64,000 nt of DNA from Erythrobasidium yunnanense. Taxonomy: Eukaryota; Basidiomycota; Cystobasidiomycetes; Erythrobasidiales; Erythrobasidiaceae. Position 1 is the first letter of the stretch; each line of letters begins with the position of its first letter. Below, in pieces: positions 16,901 to 26,059 of the stretch. The notes beneath the pieces were generated by a model. The model was given only the letters and a program-made list of their open reading frames with translations, did not search any database and was not told the origin of the DNA. The translations under genes and the position numbers were made by a program. The stretch covers positions 1,691,129 through 1,755,128 of the forward strand of contig BCJC01000007.1 of NCBI GenBank assembly GCA_001600175.1. Direction: 5' to 3'.

Positions 16901-19900
16901 TTCAATGCCTTCGAAAATGTACCAACGGGTCCCAAAGCTCTTATGTCGCCCACAGCGCCACCGCAGAATCGTCCAAATGTGCAGCGTACGCCAACAGATG
17001 TTAAATTCCCTCCCTCAGGGGGAAGACTGCCGCAGAGTGCCGGTGCTCCTTCAGGGCAGCGTGGTCCCCTGAAGCTACCAACAAACAAGACGCCGGACAA
17101 GTCGGGCAACCAAGAACAATCGTCATCGTCGTCCTCGGAAGACTCCGATAACGAGCATGAGGACGATGATCGAAGGAAGAGAGAAGACGATGACAAGATC
17201 TTCTTTCCTCGCTCAGCACGAGCTGGACAAGATATTGTCAAGGGTACTGTCGAAGCTCTCTCGCCTATGAAGGAATCGACTCCCGGGACGACGTCAGCAT
17301 CGGCTATACAGGATCTCAGGGCAAAGATTACAGCCTACAAACGCTTAGAGGACTCTAAACTTCCCTTTGTCAAGGTGGCCAGGTCGAGCTTTCCCAATTT
17401 TAGTACGCTACAGGCGTGGATGCAAGGTTCTCATCCCCTTAAAGTGAGATTTCTGATTTGATCGACATGTCACTGGAAGCTGAACATAATCACGCCTCTT
17501 CTGTGTAGATCTTTGGCGACTCTCTTGCGTTCTACGTAACCTTCCGGAACAGAGATGCAGCCGCTTCTGCCGTAGAAGTGCTGAAAACTTCACCATTTCA
17601 AGGCAAATTAGTCGAGATGACTGCACAAGATGCACTGTCATGGGATGACGTGCAAATTCTCGAGACCGACCTCCGCAACATGACCAAGGCCCAGTCCGCA
17701 CACCGTGCAAGTCGCGCTCCCGATCATTGGTCGCCTCGCAGAGAATCCTCCGAACAGGAGAGTCGCAGAGGCGATCATTGGTCGCCTCGCAGAGAAAGCC
17801 GCAACGAGAGTGACTATATTAAACAGCAGCGATTTACAGAGATCGAAATCCTGAAGGGAGCCATGCAAACTATCGGCATAGATTTACAAGCGGCATTCCT
17901 AGAGGACTTACAGAATATAGTCGTGCCTGGAAGGGCATCCGCTGCCTGGGAGAAGCACTCTTCCACGCATCTCCGACAAGCAATCGGATCCGCATCTCCA
18001 GCCAAGGCGCAGCAGCCGGCGCTCACCCTCTCCCCTGGCAAGCAAGGCCTGAGTACTTCGCTTGCCCTACAGGCAGCCACTCAAGACCAAAGCTCTACCA
18101 CTTCTCTGGCCCCTGGCATATTGCCATCTTTCACGCGCAAAAAGGTTGCATCCATCACAGCTCGACCCATGCAGGCAAAAGATGCTAGATATCAGCTTGA
18201 GCAACGCGATCTATCGGCTGCAAGGGGTGTGCGGGACAGCTACAGGCCTGCACCCTCCGCCCCTTCCGCTCGCGAGCGCTCGGCAAGTACAGCCAATGAT
18301 CACAGCACATCCCCTCAGCGCAAGTCACATAGTCAGCTGCCTCCCAGTCAAGAAACACAAGCAAGGAGAGCGGACCCGGCGCCCATACCGCCATCAGCAA
18401 GACAAGAGGAGTCCGTCAAGCCCGTCAAGAAAGCCGAGCAGAAGCCGAAGCGCGCACAGCCCAAGATCACTTTCACTAGCAGCGAGGAGAGCGAGGACGA
18501 AAAAGCTGCAGCACAGCTCGTAAAGAAGCGGGAGGCAGAGAGGAAGCGTCAACGCTCACAAAAGAAGGATGCCAAAAGGCGCAAGAGCGTCTCGAAAGTC
18601 ATCTCTTCTCCGCTCTCGGCACCCGAGGACGAGGAGCAGGAGGAAGATGAGGATGACGAGCCAGAACACCTGGCAATCCTGCCTACTCCCCCGCGGCAGA
18701 AAGTGGCAGTCAAAGAGATCTCTCCCCCTGCTGCTGACTACGACTCAAGCGACCTCAGCGACCTGACCGACCTCTCGGACCTTGAAGATGTCGTGCCCGT
18801 TCCCCCTTCGACACCTCTCACTGCTCAAGTGGAACCCGCCTTGGAACCTACTTCGAAGCGTGCGCTGGACGAAGTCGAGCCTGAGCCGGAGCAAGCTGTT
18901 CAGAAAGTCTCGAAGAAGCCTAGACTTGCGTCACCCGAGCCTACGCCTCTGCTTGAGGATCCGCTCTTCGGAGATGTGGAAGGACAGGTCGAATTCGTGC
19001 TGCCGCTAGAAATACGGGAGCGCTCACGATCCAGCGACAAAGTCGCTACAGTCGCTACACCTGCAATCGAGGATCTCGAGACACAAGAGGAAGTGCCAGA
19101 AGAAGAGGAGGAGGAGGAGGAGGAGGTGGTCGTCTCTGCCAAAAACAATAGGAAGAAAGGCAAGGCAGGCCGACGGAAAGCAGCTCCCAAATCCAAAAAG
19201 AAGAAGAAAGCCACTCCTGCTGCTTCTACTCGCAGCCGTACGACTAGTCGCGCATTCAGTGCTACTCCGGATATACAAGCTCTTGGACTTGCAGAAGATG
19301 ACGAGGATTCATACTACCTGCGTTTACAGATGGAAAGAGTGCGTTCTGGCAAAACTTTCTTTCCAGACGAGATCCCAGAGGAGCCAGAAGCGCCCGAAGG
19401 GTATCAGAGGCCCACTCCGCGGCACGACACTGGCTGTGCCCGTGCAGAGGGGTACTATCGCGTTCCTCAAGCAGAGAAGCTGTCGTACTTGGCAGCTCGC
19501 AACCAAGCTCAGGTCGACACCACGCAAGGCGGAACTTCGTCGATTGCGATCTCGAGACTTGCAAGAGTCAATGCTAGGCACCTCGTCTCTGGCTTGGACA
19601 AGACCAAAAAAGCTACAGCTAGTGATGCAGATGTCTTGCAATTCAACCAGCTTCGAACCCGAAAGAAACAGCTTCGATTCGCCAGAAGTCCGATCCATGA
19701 TTGGGGGCTATATGCGCAGGAGTTCATTCCAGCTGGTGAAATGGTCATTGAATATGTTGGAGAACAGATCCGACAGCAAGTGGCAGACAAGAGGGAGAAG
19801 CAATATGAGCGACAAGGCATTGGCTCGAGCTATTTATTGTGAGCAGGGGGAGGCTATTCGTGCGGACTGAGCTTACTGAGCGTCTTTCGCAGCCGTGTGG

Positions 19901-20142
19901 ACGACGATGTCGTTATCGATGCAACTATGAAAGGCAATCTTGGCCGACTTATCAACCACTGCTGCACGCCCAACTGCAATGCGCGCATCCTATCAGTCGG
20001 CTCAAGCAAGAAGATTGTCATCTATGCAAAGCAACCTATTTACGAAGGCGATGAAATCACGTACGACTACCACTTCCCGCTGGAAGATGAGAAGATACCC
20101 TGTTTGTGCGGCATGAGTGGATGTCGTGGATTCCTGAATTGA
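13952..20142 (+). CDS. SET1: Histone H3 lysine-4 methyltransferase, COMPASS catalytic subunit
   Basis: Methylates H3K4 using S-adenosylmethionine. Three exons: 13952-17443, 17509-19838, 19893-20142, giving 2023 residues, about twice yeast Set1. The first 720 residues are Pro/Ser/Arg-rich and disordered, with five EPGTPP repeats. An [12 protein letters not shown] motif near 730 precedes an RRM (about 748-830, [19 protein letters not shown]). A second RRM-like segment spans the first intron (about 1160-1205). A charged linker with long Glu runs leads to the N-SET domain (about 1740-1880, [13 protein letters not shown]). The SET domain (about 1885-2005) carries the family motifs [33 protein letters not shown] and [12 protein letters not shown]. 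The post-SET segment has CxCx4C (CLCGMSGC) and ends RGFLN, as in Set1 orthologues. The second intron splits the SET domain. Catalytic features look intact. Confidence 0.96.
15200..15568 (+). repeat. Five EPGTPP peptide repeats inside SET1
   Basis: Copies of x-E-P-G-T-P-P-(R/P) start at residues 417, 447, 508, 520 and 532 of the Set1 reading frame. The codons differ between copies, so the peptide rather than the DNA is what is repeated; the last three are spaced exactly 12 residues apart. They lie in the disordered N-terminal half. TP/TPP motifs are typical minimal sites for proline-directed kinases, but a role here is inference. Confidence 0.8.
17721..17796 (+). repeat. Direct 25-bp duplication inside SET1 exon 2
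   Basis: The same 25 bp word (beginning CGATCATTGGTCGCC) is present at 17721-17745 and 17772-17796, an offset of 51 bp, which keeps the frame and gives the peptide DHWSPRRES twice. A recent in-frame tandem duplication is the simplest explanation. Confidence 0.8.
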
Positions 20143-20528
20143 GAGCATCTACTGTCATGTCATTAGCATTAGTTGGGTGAGCAGTAGTGGGAATTTATGC
20201 ATCATCGTTTGTTGTATCTCTCTTAGCTGGCTTTTATACATCGCAAACCCTTAGCTCGCCCGCTTCAGGGCACCATTCACAGTCACACTACGGAGACCTG
20301 GAGCACAATCAATAAGATGCAGGCTAGATACAATGCTTTCTTGCTACTTTCTGGTCGCGTTCCTGATACTGATTAGATCTTCCGCCGCCCCTCCGACCCG
20401 GACCTAGGTCCCGGCTAGGTGCTGCCGGCAAGACAAAATTCCGCGACGAACAGGAGGACGAGGATATCGTGCAATTCCAATTGTGCGTTTCTGCTTCTTG
20501 CTTCTGCTCCAATCAAACAAAATCTATC
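20143..20528. other. Intergenic region between SET1 and the dioxygenase
   Basis: 3' flank of SET1 and promoter of the secreted dioxygenase, with a short CT-rich leader just before the ATG at 20529. No convincing frame or repeat. Confidence 0.45.
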
Positions 20529-21825
20529 ATGAAGATTGCTGCTGGTCTCGCTGCTGTTGGCGCAGCTGCCCTCGTCGCTGGTGAGCCAGCAGACTTGACG
20601 GAGAAACCATTTCTGTGGGCTGAAGTTTCTGACAGCCCATGGCCCAAAGACGCCTGAAGAGATCAAGGCGTACAATGCACTGCAATCTACAGTCTACCAC
20701 TGCGCTCCAGCTGTAGCCGTACGCTTTCATCTCGAGCTTTTTCTTCGGAGTTCTATAGCTGACCTTAGGGAGATAGGCCTACACTGAGAAGCGACGAGCA
20801 GCATGGAGGAACCGCATGCTTGGAGCAGATGCTCTAGCAGACAAGAATCTCTTTGTCCAGGGTAGTTTCGAAGATCTTGGATTGGACGGATCTGCACCTT
20901 CCGACGCACCTGAAGGAACAAACCCGCCTCAGCTTCTCTCCTGCGACTCTGTAGCAGAGACAAAGATCCTCAACAACACATGTGTCCTTGCTCCCATCGT
21001 TACGCAAGGGCCATACTACCATACCTACGGCCATCCAGTCCGCCAAAACATGGCCGAATGGCAAGCTGGTATTCTCTTCCTTATGGACTTCGGTATCATC
21101 GACGTAGAGACATGCGAACCTCTGCCCAACGTCCTTGTCGACATTTGGCACGCCAATGCGACTGGCCACTATGCGTAAGTCCAGTTCGATAAGAGTATAC
21201 CAGGCGAAGCTGATGATCTTCCGCAGCGGCCACGGTGATCCTGAACCTCATCTCGTCAACGAGGAGCCTCAACGCGGAGGAGCTCGTGCTGGGCTTCTTT
21301 CCGCATTCCCCCGTACAAACGATGAGGAGACCTTCTTGCGTGCTGCATGGCCTTCAGACAAGAATGGTGTAGCGCAATTCTCTTCCATCTTCCCAGGGTA
21401 CTACACTGTGCGCCCCATTTAGACTTGATCCTTCCTTGCGTTCATCGCTGACTGTGCTCTGTTTGCAGGGCCGAGCTACGCACGTCCACGTCAAAGTGCA
21501 TACTGAGTGGACTCCTCTCCCTCATAACAACTCCTTCGCTATCGGCAGCACAGCCTATACCGGCCAGCTGTTCGTCGAAGACGATCTCAACCTGCAAGTC
21601 GACAAGATCTGGCCCTACTCCACCAACCCCATCGCCAACAAGTGGGGACGCACGCGCAACTGGAGAGACTCGCTCAACATCTTCCCTGATTCACACGAGA
21701 ATGGTCATCAACCTACTTTCGACATCCACCCGCTCAACGGTGTGCTGCAACAAGGCCTGATTGGATACATCACGCTTGGAATCAACAAGACGCACGTCAT
21801 GTCGCAAGCTGCTTGGAAGCCTTAG
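20529..21825 (+). CDS. Secreted intradiol ring-cleavage dioxygenase
   Basis: Extracellular member of the catechol/protocatechuate intradiol dioxygenase superfamily, which cleaves catechol-type rings between the hydroxyls with non-haem Fe(III). Inferred exons: 20529-20580, 20636-20718, 20777-21174, 21227-21407, 21469-21825, 356 residues. The first exon encodes a signal peptide (MKIAAGLAAVGAAALVAG). A pre-domain with HGPKTPEE and YHCAPAVAAYTEKRR is typical of secreted fungal members. The metal-site features are visible: GPYYHTYGHPVR (first Tyr, near 122-125), PNVLVDIWHANATGHYAG, then GYYTGRATHVHVKVH with the second Tyr and two His ligands near 237-245. Substrate is probably a lignin- or plant-derived catechol, by family only. 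Ends with a C-terminal tail of about 110 residues rich in Asn and Pro. Confidence 0.9.
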
Positions 21826-22075
21826 ACTCGTAAAAGAAGGTTCTAGTGCCACGTTTTATCGCGTTGTTATTGGCAGACAGGGAGATATAGCAGTACATAG
21901 CAGAATAATGCATAGGTCTCGATGAACAAGTGAAGCGCAGCTGATTTACAGATGTTCGAGGAGCTCACATCGCCAATTCCTCTGCTGCTGAATCAGACGG
22001 CTAACCACCTCTTTCCTACTAGTCAGTCTGTCCTACTGGTCAGCCGTCTGACCTCTGTCTTTCCTCTCACCTCCC

Positions 22076-22169
22076 CTTCTCATCCTCCCTTCTCATCCTC
22101 CCTCCTCATCCTCCCTCCTCATCCTCCCTTCTCATCCTCCCTTCTCATCCTCCCTTCTCATCCTCCCTG
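22076..22169. repeat. 13-bp minisatellite, unit CATCCTCCCTTCT
   Basis: The word CATCCTCCCT recurs at 22081, 22094, 22107, 22120, 22133, 22146 and 22159, seven copies at an exact 13-bp period with C/T changes between units. Confidence 0.9.
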
Positions 22170-22271
22170 CTTTTCTACTGGTCACACGGCTGACCACTGC
22201 GTTTCTAATGGTCAGACGGCTAACCACTGCGTCTCTACTGGTCAGACGGCGAACCATTGCGTTTTTGCTCG

Positions 22272-22362
22272 CCCATCCTCTTCGCCCATCCTCTACGCCC
22301 ATCCTCCCTGCCCATCCTTCCTGCCCATCCTTCCTGCCCATCCTTCCTGCCCATCTTACTCG
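22272..22362. repeat. Second 13-bp minisatellite, unit CCCATCCTTCCTG
   Basis: CCCATC recurs at 22272, 22285, 22298, 22311, 22324, 22337 and 22350, again seven units at an exact 13-bp period. The unit is related to that of the array 100 bp upstream (CATCCT core), suggesting a common origin. Confidence 0.9.
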
Positions 22363-22677
22363 AGGTCAAATGGCTGACCAGGCCTGGTTTCCCTAGGTCA
22401 GACGGCTGACCAGGCTTGATGTCTCTCTTCATCCCTCCCTCTTCGTCCGTCCCTCTTTATCCCTTCCTCTTCATCCTTGCTGATCAGACGGCCGACCTCT
22501 CCCAACCTAGTTGGTCAGCTGCTGACGAGATCTCGTCAGCTGGAGGAACACAGACGCTGAAAGCGGACACAGACGAGGAAGGTTTTCACATAAGCAGTAG
22601 ACATAGAGTTTTACGCTTGTCTGTATACAACACCGGCTCAATCATCCATATTGTCCATGCAGGGATATCACCTCCCC

Positions 22678-23242
22678 TCACCTATCCACCTTTGCCTTGC
22701 GGTATAGCTTCTTGCTGCGCAGCTCTGCAACTTCTTGTGTGTCGAGCATAGCAGCTCCTGCTGGCCGCTCTCCTGCCTCGACTGCTACGATCCTGCTCTT
22801 AGCCTCGACGAGCGATGCCTCGAGGTCCCTTTTATGGTTCTGAAAACTCCTGTTGTGCTTGAGTCTGCCCTGTAGAGGCTTCGTACATGTCATAGGAGGT
22901 GCTGTACCCTTCCTATGCCAGTGTCGATAGTACCAGACGTGCTTGAGACTCTCCTTCTGTTCGGCTCTGTACGTCTTGTGTAAGGTCTTCAGGCTGTCTG
23001 CAGAGTGTGTCGCTGTGCTAATGGCCGCTCGCAGCTCAATGCCTGACCTCTGTTCATCCAGCGGCAGGTCTCGCAGCACATCGTCGACTCGTTTGCTGGA
23101 TTTTGCTCTCGATCTCGAACGGGATGGGATGCAGGATGCGCCCAGCTGTCGCACGCAGGTCGACATCGTCGTGCAGCTTGAACGTTATCAGGTCATCTGG
23201 GACATCCGCAACTGGATTGTCGATTTTGCTGGCACGTTGGGC
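22678..23242 (-). CDS. Hypothetical protein, gene model uncertain (possible frameshift or missed intron)
   Basis: A 162-codon minus-strand frame (23166-22678) encodes a basic, helical protein with YYRHWHRK and a Glu/Lys-rich end. Upstream and overlapping in another frame (23242-23054, no ATG) lies a second coding-like stretch (PVADVPDDLITFKLHDDVDL, RILHPIPFEIESKI). The second runs naturally into the first if one base is shifted near 23100, or if a short intron is removed. I do not recognise the family. The location beside the repeat island and the broken frame make a decayed gene possible, as does a real gene whose first exon I cannot define. Confidence 0.3.
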
Positions 23243-23571
23243 TCATCGGTCGGTCATGGCGATGTCTGCTTGTCGGTTGCGCTAAGTCGTTCTGCTGATT
23301 GATGAAGCCTGCAAGTAAGCTGTGAGATGTCTTGGCTTGCTGTCCTATCAATCACCCATGGCCAGTCAGCATTCCTTGTGGTTTGATGTATCAGCGCGAT
23401 GACGTGCCTGACAAAGCGGGCCTTAGCGTCGACCGTTGGTGATGGGACGGAGCGGCGAGATTACTAAAAAGATGACAGCGCCGACGACAAGTACAAAAGG
23501 GCCAGGATGCTGCAGCTTCTTCTCTTCCTCCTTCACATCAATCCACTTCTACACACTCTTCCAGCTCAGCA
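23243..23571. other. Intergenic region ahead of the MFS transporter gene
   Basis: Promoter of the transporter. A pyrimidine-rich leader (about 23510-23560) precedes the ATG at 23572. No gene or repeat recognised. Confidence 0.45.
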
Positions 23572-25764
23572 ATGCAGGCGACTCTGCGAGAAAGCATTGT
23601 CGGGCAGTTCCTCAACAAGGCCTCCAATGGCCGAATTTTACCATATCCTGAACAAAGACCAGACTTTGTAGTTCCTGAACACTTCCTACTACGTAAAGGG
23701 GACAACCAGAAGATCACAGAGAAGAGCAGACAGACAACTCCGCCTTCGAACCAGACTACGCGATGCCCAACTCCCGATTCTAATGGAACACCTCGACGCG
23801 TAGATAGCGACAACCAGACATTGACGGATGCAACTGCAGAACGGATAGGAGACAAACTCAAGCATCCACAGAACAATGCATTGGAAGAAGGGAAAGACAG
23901 ATTCCTTGTTGGCTGGTATTCGGAAGACGACCCTGAAAATCCTCAAAACTGGTCGAAACCGCGCAAGACTCTCCTCATGTCCCAGATGATGCTACTCACA
24001 TTCGCAATGTATGTCGGGTCAGCCATCTACACGCCCTCCATACCTGGGCTCCAGCAAGAGTTCGGAGTCTCGCAGACAAAAGCTATCCTAGGCTTGTCTC
24101 TCTATGTTCTGGCATACGGTATGGGCGTAAGTTCTTTCTCTTCTTCGTCTTCTTCTCTTCTTCCCTTCTCGCTCTGCCAGCAGGAGCTGACTCCGTGTCG
24201 TTTCGTCCGATCTAGCCTATGGTTCTCTCTCCCTTGTCTGAGATCCCTCGAATCGGCCGTCTTAACGTCTACATGGTCTCAGCCTTCATATTCATGATCC
24301 TTCAGATCCCTACCGCTCTAGCACCCAACTACGCGACACTCATGGCTATGCGCTTCTTCGGAGGATTCGTCTGCTCGCCTGCACTCTCTACAGGCGGAGC
24401 TACGCTTTCAGACGTCTTCTCACCAATGGTTGTGCCATACGTAGTCGCTGGATGGGCTTCCGGAGCCGTCTTAGGGTGAGTTCGACCTTTTTTGACCCCA
24501 GGACCCTCCAGACACTAATTTTGGCTGTTTCTGCGCGTCTAGACCTGTCATAGGACCCGTGGCGAGCGTACGTGCTTCTTCCAGAGCTCTCTGAAAAGTC
24601 ATTTGGCTAATTTTCCATATTTTCTGATTTTTCAGGGATATGCTGCGCAAGAGGAGAACTGGCGCTGGCCTCTGTTCATGCTGCTGTTCATCAGCGTCTT
24701 CTCGTTTATCTCGTTGGCCTTCCTATTCCCTGAGACATCCTCAGCTACCATTCTCCTGCGCCGAGCTCAGCGCTTGCGCAAATTGACTGGAAACAACCAG
24801 CTGCGCTCACAAAGCGAGATCGACTCTGCCGGCATCAAGCCCAAGGAGCTCATCAGCACATCTTTGCTCCGACCCTTCCTCCTGCTACGAGACCCAGCTG
24901 TCCTCTTCGTCGATGTCTACATCGCGCTGGTTTATGCCATCTTCTACCTCTGGTTTGAGGCCTTCCCGATCGTCTTCGGAGCAGAAGGATACGCTTTCAA
25001 TCTGTAAGCTTGCTTCTTACTCTGAATTTGTATTCGATACTGACTCTTCTGCTATATCACAGCGGCGGTCAATCCCTACCTTTCGTAGGCTTCGTCGTAG
25101 CCCTCATCCCTACTCTTCTATGCTACTTCGCCTACCAGAAGTACAGCGTCATTCCAGAATTCAAGCGCACGGGCGTCCTCATTCCCGAAAGCCGTCTCAA
25201 GGTCGCCCTCTTCGGATCGTTCATCCCGCCTATCGCCTTGCTCTGGTTCGGATGGTCTGCTCAAGAACGTATTCACTGGATCATGCCTATCATCGGCGCT
25301 TCCCTCTACCTGCCAGGCAAGTCCGAATTCCACCAGTATCCGCTTCAGACTAAGCTGACTCGCTACATCGCCTTCAGGTATCTTCCTCATCTTCCAAGGC
25401 GCGATTGTGGGTACAAGTAGAAGTACAAACTAGAAAAGATGCTAAGTCGCCGAAATTCCGCAGGTCTACCTTCCTCTATCCTACGGTCAATACGCAGCTA
25501 GTGTACTAGCAGGAAACGCACTGCTTCGAGGCATTACAGGTATGAACGATAACGATTGCCAAGCTGGCGAATGAACCAAGCTGACGGTACACAATCATAG
25601 GTGCTGTCTTTCCTCTCTTCGGACATGCTCTCTTCCAGTCACTAGGCATTGGAGGCGGATCTTCCCTGCTCGCTGGTCTATCTATCATCATGATTCCTCC
25701 CCTTTTCGCTCTATACAAATACGGAGCCAAGCTTCGTGGCATGTCTAAGTACGCTACTTCGTAG
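23572..25764 (+). CDS. MFS transporter, DHA1-like (multidrug/polyamine type)
   Basis: Proton-driven plasma-membrane antiporter by family. Inferred exons: 23572-24126, 24216-24475, 24543-24567 (25 nt), 24636-25003, 25063-25316, 25378-25406 (29 nt), 25464-25539, 25601-25764, 576 residues. The first 130 residues are a hydrophilic tail ending DPENPQNWSKPRK, the hallmark entry to the first helix of fungal DHA1 carriers. Twelve hydrophobic segments follow. Conserved blocks include YGMGPMVLSPLSEIPRIGR (motif A region), ATLMAMRFFGGFVCSPAL and GPVIGPVAS (motif C-like, contained in the 25-nt exon). The intron after 25316 has a GC donor (GCAAGT). A long central loop lies between helices 6 and 7. Substrate cannot be read from sequence. 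Confidence 0.9.
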
Positions 25765-25845
25765 ATCAACAACCACCAAGCATCCGTCAAGAACTCTTAG
25801 AAACAATTAGAAAGTCCCGCATTTCATGCTGTTTGTTGCCAGTAG

Positions 25846-25851
25846 TATAAA
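25846..25851 (+). promoter_or_regulatory. TATA-box-like element of the acid phosphatase gene
   Basis: TATAAA lies 65 bp before the ATG at 25916 and 209 bp before the in-frame ATG at 26060. The spacing fits use of the upstream start, but no transcript evidence is available. Confidence 0.35.
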
Positions 25852-26059
25852 GTGTAGCCTCCGCGTGTGTGTAGCTATATAGAAGTAATTCTCAACGCTT
25901 TCTTCGAGCTTTAAAATGTCTGCGACCATGTCTTTCGTAGCTGTGCCTGTCCCGCTTGCCGATCCTGCTTTGCCAAAGATAGAGGGCTCAGATAAGCCGC
26001 AAGAAAGAAATTATACAGAGCTTTTAAGGCTCTTCTTCGCTTTCCACACGCATACAACA

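Larger units (their letters stand above)
21991..22497. repeat. Clustered 16-bp inverted repeats, consensus GGTCAGACGGCTGACC
   Basis: Copies with zero to a few changes occur at 21991-22006, 22038-22053 (opposite orientation), 22180-22195, 22210-22225, 22240-22255, 22364-22379, 22396-22411 and 22482-22497. The arms GGTCA/TGACC flank a six-base centre, usually GACGGC. A related but less perfect copy begins near 22513. Three successive copies at 22180, 22210 and 22240 are spaced exactly 30 bp, each with ACTGCG-like sequence after it. Confidence 0.85.
21826..22677. repeat. Non-coding repeat island: palindromes plus two 13-bp minisatellites
   Basis: The plus strand is strongly pyrimidine-rich from about 22050 to 22480. 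Two tandem arrays with a 13-bp period are interleaved with at least eight copies of a 16-bp inverted repeat. Open frames through the repeats (for example 21952-22377) translate to Ser/Pro/His monotony and are not considered genes. The island separates the dioxygenase from a doubtful gene and could be the remnant of a mobile or fast-evolving insertion. Confidence 0.75.

Noticed and set aside
14902-17241. Long minus-strand open frames (201 and 220 codons) inside SET1
   Set aside because: They are Gly/Ser-rich mirror images of the Pro/Ser/Arg-rich Set1 coding strand and show no independent features.
22076-22362. Regular repeats as a CRISPR-like array
   Set aside because: Units are contiguous 13-bp tandem repeats without unique spacers, and the genome is eukaryotic.
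21952-22377. 141-codon frame through the repeat island as a gene
   Set aside because: The translation is low-complexity Ser/Pro/His dictated by the minisatellites, with no conserved part.
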